DNA of 47,185 nucleotides from an uncultured Elusimicrobiales bacterium (GCA_944325225.1 CALUZQ010000010.1:1-47185), one strand, 5' to 3'; shown: positions 31,396 to 40,061, numbered from the stretch's first letter. Numbers and translations: made by a program. The notes: generated by a model from the letters alone, not told the origin.

Positions 31396-32862
31396 ATGAT
31401 TATGTTCTCCAGTATGGTGTTGGAAAAAGCTTCCCAAAACGGTTTAAAAATTACCGGATTGACCTTCCGCTCGCAGGAAGTACAGCCCGGATTTGTCTTT
31501 TTTGCCTTGAAAGGGGCGAATGTGGACGGGAATTTATTTGTACAAGAGGCCGTGTCCCGCGGGGCGGTGATGGTGGTGTCGGCTTTCCCGGCGCCAGCAA
31601 ATTGCCCGGTACTGTATTATCAGTCCAGCCAAATTGACCGCGATATGGCCGATGCCGCATATGAATTTTACGGCCGTCCTTCAGACGCTATGCAGATGAT
31701 CGGTATTACCGGCACCAAAGGGAAAACTTCTATCGCGTATTTGTTGGAATCGGTGCTGGCCGCCGCCGGCCGCCGCGTAGGGGCCTTGGGAACGATTAAT
31801 TACCGTATTGCCGGGCAAGTGGTCAGTCAGGCCCCCAATACCACTCCGGCCGCGTTGGTCTTGTTTGAATTGCTCGCGCAAATGAAAAAACAACACTGCG
31901 ACAGCGTGGTGATGGAGGTTTCTTCCCACGCGTTGGAACTGCAGCGCGTGCGGCATATCTGGTACGATACCGCCGTATTTACCAATTTGCAGCGGGATCA
32001 TTTGGATTTTCATCACACCTTTGAAAATTATTTTCGGGCGAAAGAAAAACTGTTTGCAAATTTAACTGACCCGCTCAACCCCAAACCCAACCGCACCGCC
32101 ATTATCAATGCCGATGATCCCTATGGGCAGCGTTTGCTGGCCCGCTTGAAAGGGCGCGTTAAAACCGTTACATTCGGCATAGAACAAGCGGCGGATTTTA
32201 AGGCGGAAGAAATCCGGCAGTCGTTAGATGGAATTTCGTTTCTGGTCAATCATACGCCCGTGCATATACGGCTGTTGGGGCTGCACAATGTTTATAATGC
32301 GTTGGGCGCTTTTGCCGCGGCGCGGGTAAACGGCGTAGAGGAGCCCGTTATCGCCAGGGGGTTGGCGGCTTTGCCCGGCGTGCCGGGCCGTATGGAACGA
32401 ATAGACGAAGGACAGCCGTTTTCCGTTTTTGTGGATTTTGCTTATACCGATGAATCCCTGCGCCGGGCCTTTGAAACGATAGAGCCGTTTAAAAAGGGAC
32501 GGGTGCTGTTGGTGTTTGGCTGCGGCGGCGAGCGGGACCGTTCCAAACGGCCGCTGATGGGCCGGACGGCTTGCTACCGGGCGGACCGCGTATTTTTAAC
32601 CAACGATAATCCGCGCCGGGAAGATCCCCAGCAAATTTTTAACGATATTCTGCAAGGTACTGGCGGGTTTTCCAACTATGAAATTGTGCCGGACCGGGCT
32701 CAGGCCATTTGCCGCGCCCTTGAACAGGCCCGGCCGAACGATATTGTAATTGTGGCCGGGAAAGGACACGAAGAATGGCAGATTACAGCACAGGGCAAAC
32801 GCCATTTTTCCGATAGGGAAACCGTCCGCCGTTTCCTGCGCGATGAGGAGAAATATGTTTAA
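31396..32862 (+). CDS. murE: UDP-MurNAc-L-Ala-D-Glu--meso-DAP ligase
   Basis: Adds the third residue of the peptidoglycan stem peptide (488 aa). ATP loop GITGTKGKTSIAYLLE; VVMEVSSHALELQRV; NLQRDHLDFHHTFENY; C-terminal FVDFAYTDESLRRA; and DNPRRED near residue 405, the DNPR motif that marks meso-DAP rather than lysine enzymes. This matches the dapA-asd-dapB unit at 36-38.5 kb. Two in-frame ATGs (31396, 31402) compete; the promoter-like box favours the second. murD overlaps its 3' end by 8 bases. Confidence 0.96.
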   Translation: MIMFSSMVLEKASQNGLKITGLTFRSQEVQPGFVFFALKGANVDGNLFVQEAVSRGAVMVVSAFPAPANCPVLYYQSSQIDRDMADAAYEFYGRPSDAMQMIGITGTKGKTSIAYLLESVLAAAGRRVGALGTINYRIAGQVVSQAPNTTPAALVLFELLAQMKKQHCDSVVMEVSSHALELQRVRHIWYDTAVFTNLQRDHLDFHHTFENYFRAKEKLFANLTDPLNPKPNRTAIINADDPYGQRLLARLKGRVKTVTFGIEQAADFKAEEIRQSLDGISFLVNHTPVHIRLLGLHNVYNALGAFAAARVNGVEEPVIARGLAALPGVPGRMERIDEGQPFSVFVDFAYTDESLRRAFETIEPFKKGRVLLVFGCGGERDRSKRPLMGRTACYRADRVFLTNDNPRREDPQQIFNDILQGTGGFSNYEIVPDRAQAICRALEQARPNDIVIVAGKGHEEWQITAQGKRHFSDRETVRRFLRDEEKYV

Positions 32863-34249
32863 AAAAGACAAATTTACCGCTACCAAGGCCTGTGTGTTAG
32901 GGTGGGGAAAAAGCGGCCGGGCCGCCGCGGCGCTGCTGGCGGCAAACGGATTTGAAGTGCTGATTAGTGAAGAGGCCGCCATTCCCGCGCCCGCTGCTGC
33001 CTCTCTTGCGAAGGGAATTACGGTGGAAACAGGCGGGCATTCGGGCCGGGTGTTTGACTGCGGATTTTGGATTAAAAGCCCGGGTATTTCTCCCCGTCAT
33101 CCGATTCTTTTAGAAGCCAAAAAAAGAGCCATTCCCGTTTTTAGCGAGTTGGAAATGGCCTTGTCTTTTATGCCCAAATCCATTCGGGTTTTTGCCGTAA
33201 CCGGGACAAATGGCAAAACCACCACTACGGCGTTGTTGGGGGAAATTTTAAAAGAACATGCCCTGCGGGAAAACAAAGGGCGGCAGGTGCATATCTGCGG
33301 CAACATCGGCAATCCCGTTTCGCTGTGTGCGCCGGCTGTTAAATCCGGCGATGATATCGTGATTGAAGTTTCCAGCTACCAACTGGAGGACAGCACTTAC
33401 TTCCGCCCGCATTATGCGTGCATTTTAAATGTTACGCCCGATCATTTGGATCATCACGGCGGTATGAAAGGATATATTAAAGCCAAAGCCAAAGTTTTTA
33501 AAAATCAGCGCGAAAACGATTTTTTGGTAGTCAACGGAGCCGATACGGTATGCGCCCAATTAGTGGAAAAAGCAAAAAGCGAAGTGTTGGCTTTTTCCAC
33601 CCACCCGAAGCATTTGTTAAAGACCGATGTGTTCTTTGACGGTGATGAGTTGATTTTCAGCGAAGGGCACCAAATCCGCCCGCCCCACTTAAAAGGGATC
33701 CATAATGTGGAGAACGCCATGGCCGCAGCTTTGATGGCTCTGGCCGCCGGCGTAAAGGCCGACACCATTCAGCGCGTATTTGACCGCTTTGAAGCCATGG
33801 AACACCGCATTGAACAGTTTGCTTATCACCGCGGAGTGATTTATGTAAACGATTCCAAGGCAACCAATTTGGATTCTACCATTACCGCTTTAAAAAGTTT
33901 TGAAAAAACCCGCAACATCTGGCTGATTTTGGGCGGCCGCGATAAAGGCGCTTCGTACGAAGTGTTAATCCCGTATCTGAAAGATTATTGCAAATGCGTG
34001 CTCACAATCGGCGAAGCGATGGATAAAATTGAAGCGGAACTGCACGAAGCGGTGCCTTTGCTGCGCTGTGAAACTTTGGAAAAAGCCGTCCAAACCGCGA
34101 TGCAGCGGGCGGTGCGCGGAGAGATTGTATTGCTTTCGCCAGCTTGCTCCAGTTTTGATCAGTTCAAAGATTTTGAACATCGCGGCAAAATCTTTAAGCA
34201 ACTGGTTAACGCGCGTATTTTTAAAGACCGTATGGACGGCAATCAATAG
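32855..34249 (+). CDS. murD: UDP-N-acetylmuramoylalanine--D-glutamate ligase
   Basis: Adds D-Glu to UDP-MurNAc-L-Ala (464 aa). I start it at ATG 32855, which has a GAGGAG site; the frame is open 35 codons further up, but that lies within murE and has no family similarity. Landmarks: CVLGWGKSGRAAA, IKSPGISPRHP, VTGTNGKTTTTALLGE, IEVSSYQLED, LNVTPDHLDHHG, YVNDSKATNLDST and LSPACSSFDQFKDFEHRG. Coupled to murE, but the other dcw genes (mraY, murF, ftsW, murG) are not adjacent. Confidence 0.97.
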   Translation: MFKKDKFTATKACVLGWGKSGRAAAALLAANGFEVLISEEAAIPAPAAASLAKGITVETGGHSGRVFDCGFWIKSPGISPRHPILLEAKKRAIPVFSELEMALSFMPKSIRVFAVTGTNGKTTTTALLGEILKEHALRENKGRQVHICGNIGNPVSLCAPAVKSGDDIVIEVSSYQLEDSTYFRPHYACILNVTPDHLDHHGGMKGYIKAKAKVFKNQRENDFLVVNGADTVCAQLVEKAKSEVLAFSTHPKHLLKTDVFFDGDELIFSEGHQIRPPHLKGIHNVENAMAAALMALAAGVKADTIQRVFDRFEAMEHRIEQFAYHRGVIYVNDSKATNLDSTITALKSFEKTRNIWLILGGRDKGASYEVLIPYLKDYCKCVLTIGEAMDKIEAELHEAVPLLRCETLEKAVQTAMQRAVRGEIVLLSPACSSFDQFKDFEHRGKIFKQLVNARIFKDRMDGNQ

Positions 34250-34255
34250 GCCCTT

Positions 34256-34287
34256 AAAAAAACCCCGCTTGTTAAGCGGGGTTTTTA
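34256..34287. terminator. Terminator after murD, also facing the yip1-like gene
   Basis: AAAAAACCCCGCTT, GTT, AAGCGGGGTTTTT; symmetric A/T runs allow use from both sides of the convergent pair. Confidence 0.92.
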
Positions 34288-34298
34288 ATGAAAGCCGG

Positions 34299-34862
34299 CT
34301 AGAACAGCAATGAAATCCCCCAAATGGCAAAAATTCCTGTCAACAGCCCGGCTACACCTAATGGCACCAAACCAAACAGCCACCCGCTTAGTGCTCTGGC
34401 GGCCGGAATTTGATATACCCGCATCAGTGCGCGTGTTAAATAGCCCAGCTTTAAGCCCGCCAGCAGCAGTACCGCCGCCGGAGCCAGCCAATTTAAATGG
34501 GCCGCCGGCCAGCTTGCGGCATACAGCGCAAACACGACCAGCAGACCGTTGATAAAGCCGGCCGATCCCAGCAGACAAAACAATTCCACCGGCGAAGCTT
34601 TGATTCGTGAAAAATCCAAAAACAGCCCGCACAGCGAAGCCATAAAATAGCCCGCGGTAACTTCGGCCGCAAAAACGAGCATCAATTTCGCCAGCAGGGA
34701 GGCCACGGAAATCCCGTCCCCGATGTTAAAGAATAAAACCCAGCCCAGCGCCGCCGTAAAATAACCGGTGCATACCAGCGAAAAAGAGCGGGCGCTTAAA
34801 AAAGTTTTCAGCGCACGGGCCGGATCTTCCATATACTCAAAATAGGTTTTCAGCCAATTCAT
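34299..34862 (-). CDS. Small integral membrane protein (Yip1-like)
   Basis: A 187-aa protein with about five membrane helices after an amphipathic N-terminus (MNWLKTYFEYMEDPARALKTF). The opening and the GLLVVFALYAASW-type helices resemble the Yip1 domain family, but I cannot confirm this. It starts 9 bases after the sppA stop, with AAGGAA overlapping that stop, so it is the second gene of the sppA unit. No function is inferred. Confidence 0.6.
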   Translation of the reverse strand: MNWLKTYFEYMEDPARALKTFLSARSFSLVCTGYFTAALGWVLFFNIGDGISVASLLAKLMLVFAAEVTAGYFMASLCGLFLDFSRIKASPVELFCLLGSAGFINGLLVVFALYAASWPAAHLNWLAPAAVLLLAGLKLGYLTRALMRVYQIPAARALSGWLFGLVPLGVAGLLTGIFAIWGISLLF

Positions 34863-34871
34863 ACGCGTTCC

Positions 34872-35981
34872 TTAATGTACCCACAGATACGATACGCTCG
34901 GAGTGGCGATGGATTGAAGCTGTTTGGTAAGCGACTGGTTTTCCATAGAAGTTCCAAACGAGAAAATCAATTCGCGCAAGCTGCCCGGGGTTTGATTGAT
35001 GATTTTGGGATCTTTGATTCCGGCCAGTTCCCCCGCTAACTGCAGGGCTTCCTGTTCGCCTCCCAACTTATCAATAAATCCCAAATTAAAAGCGCGCTGC
35101 CCGGTAAAGATGCGTCCGTCGGTATATTCGGTTAAATCTTCCGGTTTTACCTGGGGTCTGCCGGCTTTTACAGCGGCTAAAAATTGGCCGTAGGTATCGT
35201 CCACCATATCCTGCAGAATGGCTTTTTCGGCGTCGGTCATCGGGCGGAAAGCGGAACCCATATCTTTGTATTTGCCCGAAGTAATCGGCGTTACTTTTAC
35301 GCCCAGTTTTTCAAATAAGCCCTCTACATTTCCCGTCTGCATAATAACACCCACCGAACCGGTAATCGTGCCCGGTTCAGCCACGATTTTATCGGCCGCC
35401 ATCGCAATATAAAAGCCACCGCTGGCCGCTACATCGCGAAACAACGCCACGACTTTTTTATTCTTTTTGGCTTGCAGAATTTCGCTGTAAATGTTTTGCA
35501 CCGAAGCCACAGTCCCGCCGGGGGAATTAATATCCAGCACGATGGCTTTAACTTGTTTGTCCTTTCCCGCTTCGCGGATTTTTTTGGCAATAGCCGACGC
35601 GCCGGACGGACGGGAAAACGGCGAGTTGCTGTTATCTTGCGCGATGACCCCGCGCACTTTAATCCAAGCGATGTCGCCTTTTTTGTCGGCGGCGTCGCGT
35701 AACGCGGTAAGGGCGATTTGGCTGTCTTTTTCTTTATCGGCTGGTTTTTTCGGCACGGGTTTGACGGCTAAATAGATCCCGCACACGGCCGAAACGATAA
35801 ACGACAGCAACAACAGAAAGGCCCAAATCTGGCTGCCGGAAGGGCGTTTAAACGGCTTTTTGCCGTCGGGTTCGGAGAGGAAGGTTGTCTTTTCGTTTTC
35901 TAAGAGTTTTTGTTCCCACTGGTCTTTGGGAAGACTGGTATCGGTATTGGCCGAGATTTCTTCTTGTTCGTTTTCTGGCAT
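34872..35981 (-). CDS. sppA: Signal peptide peptidase SppA (S49 family)
   Basis: Membrane-bound protease that clears cleaved signal peptides. 369 aa from ATG at 35981, which has AAGGAAAG; a TTG seven codons up is in frame but less likely. Cytoplasmic N-terminus about 50 aa, one membrane helix (52-72), then the S49 domain: VLDINSPGGTV, nucleophile Ser187 in VAASGGFYIA, GTITGSVGVI, and the general-base Lys in TSGKYKDMG. Single S49 domain, so the short bacterial type that works as a ring. Shares a divergent control region with dapA. Confidence 0.93.
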   Translation of the reverse strand: MPENEQEEISANTDTSLPKDQWEQKLLENEKTTFLSEPDGKKPFKRPSGSQIWAFLLLLSFIVSAVCGIYLAVKPVPKKPADKEKDSQIALTALRDAADKKGDIAWIKVRGVIAQDNSNSPFSRPSGASAIAKKIREAGKDKQVKAIVLDINSPGGTVASVQNIYSEILQAKKNKKVVALFRDVAASGGFYIAMAADKIVAEPGTITGSVGVIMQTGNVEGLFEKLGVKVTPITSGKYKDMGSAFRPMTDAEKAILQDMVDDTYGQFLAAVKAGRPQVKPEDLTEYTDGRIFTGQRAFNLGFIDKLGGEQEALQLAGELAGIKDPKIINQTPGSLRELIFSFGTSMENQSLTKQLQSIATPSVSYLWVH

Positions 35982-36014
35982 AGTTCTTTCCTTACCTATC
36001 AAAAATGTTACTTA

Positions 36015-36039
36015 ATTATAGCAATTAAATTGCTAAAAT
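36015..36039. promoter_or_regulatory. Divergent promoters with a 17-bp palindrome (sppA / dapA)
   Basis: Minus strand TATAAT (36020-36015) for sppA; plus strand TAAAAT (36034-36039) for dapA. Between and overlapping both is TAGCAATT-A-AATTGCTA (36019-36035), a perfect inverted repeat. It looks like an operator for a dimeric regulator acting on both genes; no such regulator is encoded next to it. Confidence 0.5.
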
Positions 36040-36045
36040 AAGAGC

Positions 36046-36122
36046 TGTTGCTGCTGGTTTGCCTGCTGCGAGTTGCGGCTCGCCCCGTCGCCGCCAGCAG
36101 AAAAATTTAGAGGGGGAGCATT
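36046..36122 (+). promoter_or_regulatory. Structured 5' leader of dapA
   Basis: About 75 bases. CTGCTGG (36052-36058) can pair with CCAGCAG (36094-36100), enclosing a smaller hairpin GCGAG-TTGCGG-CTCGC. A strong AGAGGGGGAG ribosome site follows. Too short for the lysine riboswitch and no such motifs are seen. Confidence 0.4.
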
Positions 36123-37010
36123 ATGTTTAGAGGAGTCTATACCGCTTTGGCTACACCGATGACTGCCGGCGGCGCCGTAGATTACGACGCATTGGCCCGC
36201 TTGCTGCAAGCCCAGCTGGCCGCCGGCGTGGACGGATTGGTTTTGCTGGGGACTACCGCCGAAGCAGCCACTTTGTCTGCCGATGAAAAAAATAAAATTT
36301 TGGAAGTTGCCGCTTCTGTAATTAAGGGGCGCGTAAAAGTCATCATTGGCACGGGCACCAACGCCACCGCGTCCACGCTGGAAAACACCCGCGCCGCGCT
36401 GGCTTTTAATCCGGACGGGGTACTTGTGGTAACGCCTTATTACAATAAACCCAATCCCAACGGGCTGATTGCCCATTATCAGCAAGTGGCCGCCCTGGGT
36501 AAGCCCGTGATTTTGTATCACATTCCGGGCCGCACCGGGCTGAAATTATCCGGAGCCGTACTGGACCGGCTGTTGGAACAGGTGCCTCAAATCGCCGGGA
36601 TTAAAGAATCCGACTATGATATGGCCCAGGTAACCGATACGGCCGTCAAATACGCCCACCGGCTAAACTATTTGTGCGGAAACGACGATTTGTTCCCGCA
36701 ATATCTGGCGATTAACGCTTCCGGGATTATCAGCGCAGCCGCCAATGTGTTTGCGCCGGCATTTGTACAAATGTATAAACTTTTTATGCAGGGGCAGACC
36801 AAGCAATCGTTTGCGCTGTTTGCCAAACTCTATGCGTTGATTAAAGCGTGCTATTTGGAAACCAATCCCACCTGCGTGAAATATATGTTGGAAAAAATCG
36901 GTTTCGGTACGCAAACCGTGCGTTTGCCGCTGGGTGAAATTTCCGCCGAAAACAAGCAAAAAATTGACCGGCTTCTTCAATCGGTCGATCCCGCCTTTTT
37001 AATTCACTGA
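36123..37010 (+). CDS. dapA: 4-hydroxy-tetrahydrodipicolinate synthase
   Basis: Condenses pyruvate with aspartate semialdehyde, the first step of the DAP/lysine branch (295 aa, normal). TIM barrel residues: Thr44/Thr45 in LLGTTAEAATL (the family has GTTGE), Tyr132 in LYHIPGRTG, and Schiff-base Lys161 in AGIKESD. Strong ribosome site. asd follows after 8 bases. It uses the product of Asd, the next gene. Confidence 0.96.
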   Translation: MFRGVYTALATPMTAGGAVDYDALARLLQAQLAAGVDGLVLLGTTAEAATLSADEKNKILEVAASVIKGRVKVIIGTGTNATASTLENTRAALAFNPDGVLVVTPYYNKPNPNGLIAHYQQVAALGKPVILYHIPGRTGLKLSGAVLDRLLEQVPQIAGIKESDYDMAQVTDTAVKYAHRLNYLCGNDDLFPQYLAINASGIISAAANVFAPAFVQMYKLFMQGQTKQSFALFAKLYALIKACYLETNPTCVKYMLEKIGFGTQTVRLPLGEISAENKQKIDRLLQSVDPAFLIH

Positions 37011-37018
37011 GGAGCCCT

Positions 37019-37897
37019 ATGAAAACTGTTGGTATTATTGGAATTAACGGTATGGTCGGGCAGAATATGCTGGCCGAACTTAAAAAAATCAATACGCCGT
37101 TTGAAATTAAAACTTTTGGCCGCAACGATGAAATTACGCCGTTGGATATTGCCGTGTTGTGCACGGATAATCCCGTCAGCGCGGAGCTGGCGCCCAAAAT
37201 CAAGGACCGCGTCCGGTTTACGGTGGATATGTCCTCCGAGTTTCGTATGACGCCCGGGGTGCCGCTTGTCATTCCGGAAATTAATCCCCACGCCATTACC
37301 AAAGACACCCGCTTAATCGCCAGCCCCAACTGCACTACTACCGGGCTTGTGATGAGTTTGGCCCCTTTGGCGCCTTATTATCATTTTACCGAAGCGTTTT
37401 TCTGCTCGTACCAGGCCATCAGCGGCGGCGGCAAAAAACTGCTGGACGATTTTCATACGCCGGGCTCGTATTATGAAAATAACTGCGTTCCGCTGATTGG
37501 TTCCATTCAGCCCAACGGGCATACCAGCGAAGAATTAAAAGGGCTGTACGAAACGCGTAAAATTATGGAACTGCCGGATATTAAAGTATATTGCCATACG
37601 GTGCGCGTGGCGGTGGAAAATTCCCATTCGCTGGGAGTTACACTGAAAGCCAAAGAAAATTTTGATTTGGAACAAGTCAAAAAACGCTGGAACAGTTTTC
37701 CCAATCTGATGTACAGCGAAAAAGTAATTACCCCCAAAGAAGCCAGCGGGCTGGAAACCACTTTCATCTGCCGGCTGCGCAGAGATGTGGAAGAGCCGAA
37801 CATTATCCACTATTTCGTTACTTTTGACAATTTGCTCAAAGGGGCCGCCATGAACGGGCGCCAAATTGTGGAACTCTTGCTGGAGCGGTTCGTATGA
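37019..37897 (+). CDS. asd: Aspartate-semialdehyde dehydrogenase, compact form
   Basis: Reduces aspartyl phosphate to aspartate semialdehyde, the substrate of DapA. 292 aa against the usual 330-370: the nucleotide-binding domain is shortened between GINGMVGQNML and LDIAVLCTDN by about 40 residues. The catalytic Cys105 is intact in ASPNCTTTGL, as are YQAISGGGKKLLDD and the His region VRVAVENSHSLGV. RBS GAGGAG. Its stop overlaps the dapB start by four bases (ATGA). Confidence 0.9.
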   Translation: MKTVGIIGINGMVGQNMLAELKKINTPFEIKTFGRNDEITPLDIAVLCTDNPVSAELAPKIKDRVRFTVDMSSEFRMTPGVPLVIPEINPHAITKDTRLIASPNCTTTGLVMSLAPLAPYYHFTEAFFCSYQAISGGGKKLLDDFHTPGSYYENNCVPLIGSIQPNGHTSEELKGLYETRKIMELPDIKVYCHTVRVAVENSHSLGVTLKAKENFDLEQVKKRWNSFPNLMYSEKVITPKEASGLETTFICRLRRDVEEPNIIHYFVTFDNLLKGAAMNGRQIVELLLERFV

Positions 37898-38568
37898 AAA
37901 AAGTATTCATCAACGGGGCGGAAGGAAAAATGGGGCAGGCCATCGCCCGCCTGATTCAAACCCACCCGGAACTGGGGCTGGAAGTGTCTATTAAGCGCGA
38001 AAGCGGGCAGTCGGTACTGGGCGATTTTGATGTGGTGATTGATTTTTCGTCCCCGCAGGGCGCGCAGGAAGCTTTTTCCATTGCCCGCAAGCACCGCCGT
38101 CCTTTTTTAACCGGTACGACCAATCTGCCCGAAACTTTTTTGTTTCAGATGCAGGAAGAAGAAAAAATTCCTGTTTTTTATGCGCCCAATGTCAGTTTGA
38201 GCGTGTATTTTTTTACGGAGCTGGTCCGGCAGGCGTGTCAAATGTATGCCGGATACGATTTTAAACTGCACGAAATACACCATGTCCATAAAAAAGACGC
38301 CCCCAGCGGGACGGCCAAAAAACTGGCCGATGTGATGGACTTGGCTTATGACAAAGTAACCTATGAACGCACCGGCGAAACGGTGGGAACGCATACGGCG
38401 TGCTTTGCTTCCGGTTTTGATGAAATTACCCTCACGCACGAAGCGAAAAACCGCGATTTGTTTGCGGATTCGGCAATCCATATCGCTTTGTGGCTGATGA
38501 AACGCGAGAGCGGTTTTTACACCATGTCGGACTATGCAAAATTTAAACTGAAGGAACTGAAAAAATGA
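37894..38568 (+). CDS. dapB: 4-hydroxy-tetrahydrodipicolinate reductase, compact form
   Basis: Reduces the DapA product (224 aa against about 270 usual). NAD(P) loop FINGAEGKMGQAIA, DVVIDFSSPQGA, FLTGTTNL, and the active-site signature EIHHVHKKDAPSGTA. The part between the nucleotide loop and DFSS is shortened by about 40 residues, as in asd. The gene overlaps both neighbours by four bases, so asd-dapB-ligase are one translation unit. Confidence 0.94.
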   Translation: MKKVFINGAEGKMGQAIARLIQTHPELGLEVSIKRESGQSVLGDFDVVIDFSSPQGAQEAFSIARKHRRPFLTGTTNLPETFLFQMQEEEKIPVFYAPNVSLSVYFFTELVRQACQMYAGYDFKLHEIHHVHKKDAPSGTAKKLADVMDLAYDKVTYERTGETVGTHTACFASGFDEITLTHEAKNRDLFADSAIHIALWLMKRESGFYTMSDYAKFKLKELKK

Positions 38569-39980
38569 AAATTCATTTTATAGGTATTGGCGGAGTGGGA
38601 ATGAGCGCACTGGCACAGCTGCACGCCATGGGCGGCGACCGGGTAACCGGGTCCGACCGTTTAATCAGCAAAGGTTATACCGATATGGCCTTGTGGGAGT
38701 ACCTGAAAAAATTGGGAGTGGAACTGTTCCCGCAGGACGGCAGCGGATTGGATGAACACACCGAATTGGTTATTTTGTCTTCCGCCATTGAAGAGGACAA
38801 TCCCGAACTGCTCAAAGCCAAAGCGCTGGGCATTCCGACGATGCACCGTTCGGAATTGTTGGCCAAGCATGTGGCGTCGCACCGCACGGTGGCGGTATCG
38901 GGCACCAGCGGCAAAAGCACCACTACGGCGATGATTTATGATATCTTGGCTTTTGCCGGGCTGAGCCCGTCCGTTATTACCGGCGCGGCTATTTTGTCTT
39001 TGCAGAAAGAACAGGGCGTGTTCGGCAATGTATATAAAGGGGATTCGGATATTTTAGTTATTGAGGCCGATGAAAGCGATGGTTCCATCGTTAAATACCG
39101 GCCGCACCTGGGCGTTTGCCTCAATTTGCAGAAAGACCACAAAGAGATTGCGGTACTGCAAGGGTATTTTAAGGAATTTATTTCCCATTGTAAAACGGCC
39201 ATTACCAACGCCGAAGAAGAAAACTTGCGGGCCCTGGGAATGAATACCCATACATTCGGGCTTTCCCTGGGAGATGTGCACCCAACCGAAATTAAAGTAG
39301 ATGGTTTCGGGTCCGACTTTACCATTCAGGGCCAGCCCTTTCGCTTGCAGGTGCCGGGGCTGCACAATGTGTGCAACGCTGTAGCCGCCGTGGCCGCCGC
39401 CTTGCAAATGGGCGTAGATTTGGATACCTGCGCCAAGGCGCTTAATAAATTTCAAGGCATCGCCCGCCGTTTTGCCAGCATTGGCATTTACGATAAAATA
39501 GAAGTAATTGACGATTTCGCCCACAACCCGCACAAGCTGGGGGCTACTATTGCGGCGGCGCATCTGCGGGGAAAACGCGTGCTGGCGTTTTATCAGCCCC
39601 ATGCGTTTGCCTCTATTAAACTGCTGGCGCCGGAATTTGTGGACAGCTTTGCCAAGCACATCGGCCCGCAGGACCACCTGTGGCTGACCGAAGTGTATTA
39701 TCCGGGCGGAACCATTACCCCGGGTGTTTCCTGCCGGACCGTTTATGAAGGATTAAAAGCCCGCGGAGTGCCCGTCAGCTACGACGACTGCCGCGAACGC
39801 ATCTTAGCGGAAATGGCCGGCGCCGCCCAACCGGGAGATATCCTGCTGATTTTGGGCGCCCGAGACCCTACTTTGACAGACTTCGCCCGCAAACTGCTGC
39901 AGGCACTAAAAGAGCGACAGCCCGTTTGCAGCTGCAACAACTGTATGCTGGGCAACTGTTGCTTGCATTACAGCAAATAG
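38565..39980 (+). CDS. MurC/Mpl-like Mur ligase with variant P-loop and Cys-rich tail
   Basis: A 471-aa Mur ligase. N-terminal HFIGIGGVGMSALAQL and EADESDGSIV are MurC/Mpl marks, and ARRFASIG resembles MurC. Two features are off: the ATP loop reads SGTSGKSTTT (113-121) in place of GTHGKTTTT, and the MurC motif after QPH is ASIKLL instead of a basic R-T stretch; DDFAHNP is closer to Mpl than to MurC. The last 17 residues hold Cys455, 457, 460, 465, 466 and His468 (CxCxxCx4CCxH), a possible metal site. It is either the cell's MurC (L-Ala addition) or a recycling ligase like Mpl; the recycling genes at 19.6-25.4 kb make the second plausible. Confidence 0.8.
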   Translation: MKIHFIGIGGVGMSALAQLHAMGGDRVTGSDRLISKGYTDMALWEYLKKLGVELFPQDGSGLDEHTELVILSSAIEEDNPELLKAKALGIPTMHRSELLAKHVASHRTVAVSGTSGKSTTTAMIYDILAFAGLSPSVITGAAILSLQKEQGVFGNVYKGDSDILVIEADESDGSIVKYRPHLGVCLNLQKDHKEIAVLQGYFKEFISHCKTAITNAEEENLRALGMNTHTFGLSLGDVHPTEIKVDGFGSDFTIQGQPFRLQVPGLHNVCNAVAAVAAALQMGVDLDTCAKALNKFQGIARRFASIGIYDKIEVIDDFAHNPHKLGATIAAAHLRGKRVLAFYQPHAFASIKLLAPEFVDSFAKHIGPQDHLWLTEVYYPGGTITPGVSCRTVYEGLKARGVPVSYDDCRERILAEMAGAAQPGDILLILGARDPTLTDFARKLLQALKERQPVCSCNNCMLGNCCLHYSK

Positions 39981-39990
39981 CGTTTTTCGT

Positions 39991-40018
39991 TTCCCCGCCT
40001 AAAACGCGGGGAATTTTT
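39991..40018 (+). terminator. Terminator of the dap/Mur-ligase unit
   Basis: TTCCCCGC, loop CTAAAAC, GCGGGGAA, then TTTTTT. It lies 10 bases after the stop. Confidence 0.9.
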
Positions 40019-40061
40019 TACCCGGAAGCGGATGTTGCCCATGTGTCAACTGTAAAAGAGG

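Noticed and set aside
32750-32854. N-terminal extension of murD by 35 codons
   Set aside because: The extension lies inside murE in another frame, and MurD homology and a GAGGAG site begin at 32855.
36046-36122. Lysine riboswitch before dapA
   Set aside because: The leader is under 80 bases and lacks the conserved five-helix core of about 170 bases.
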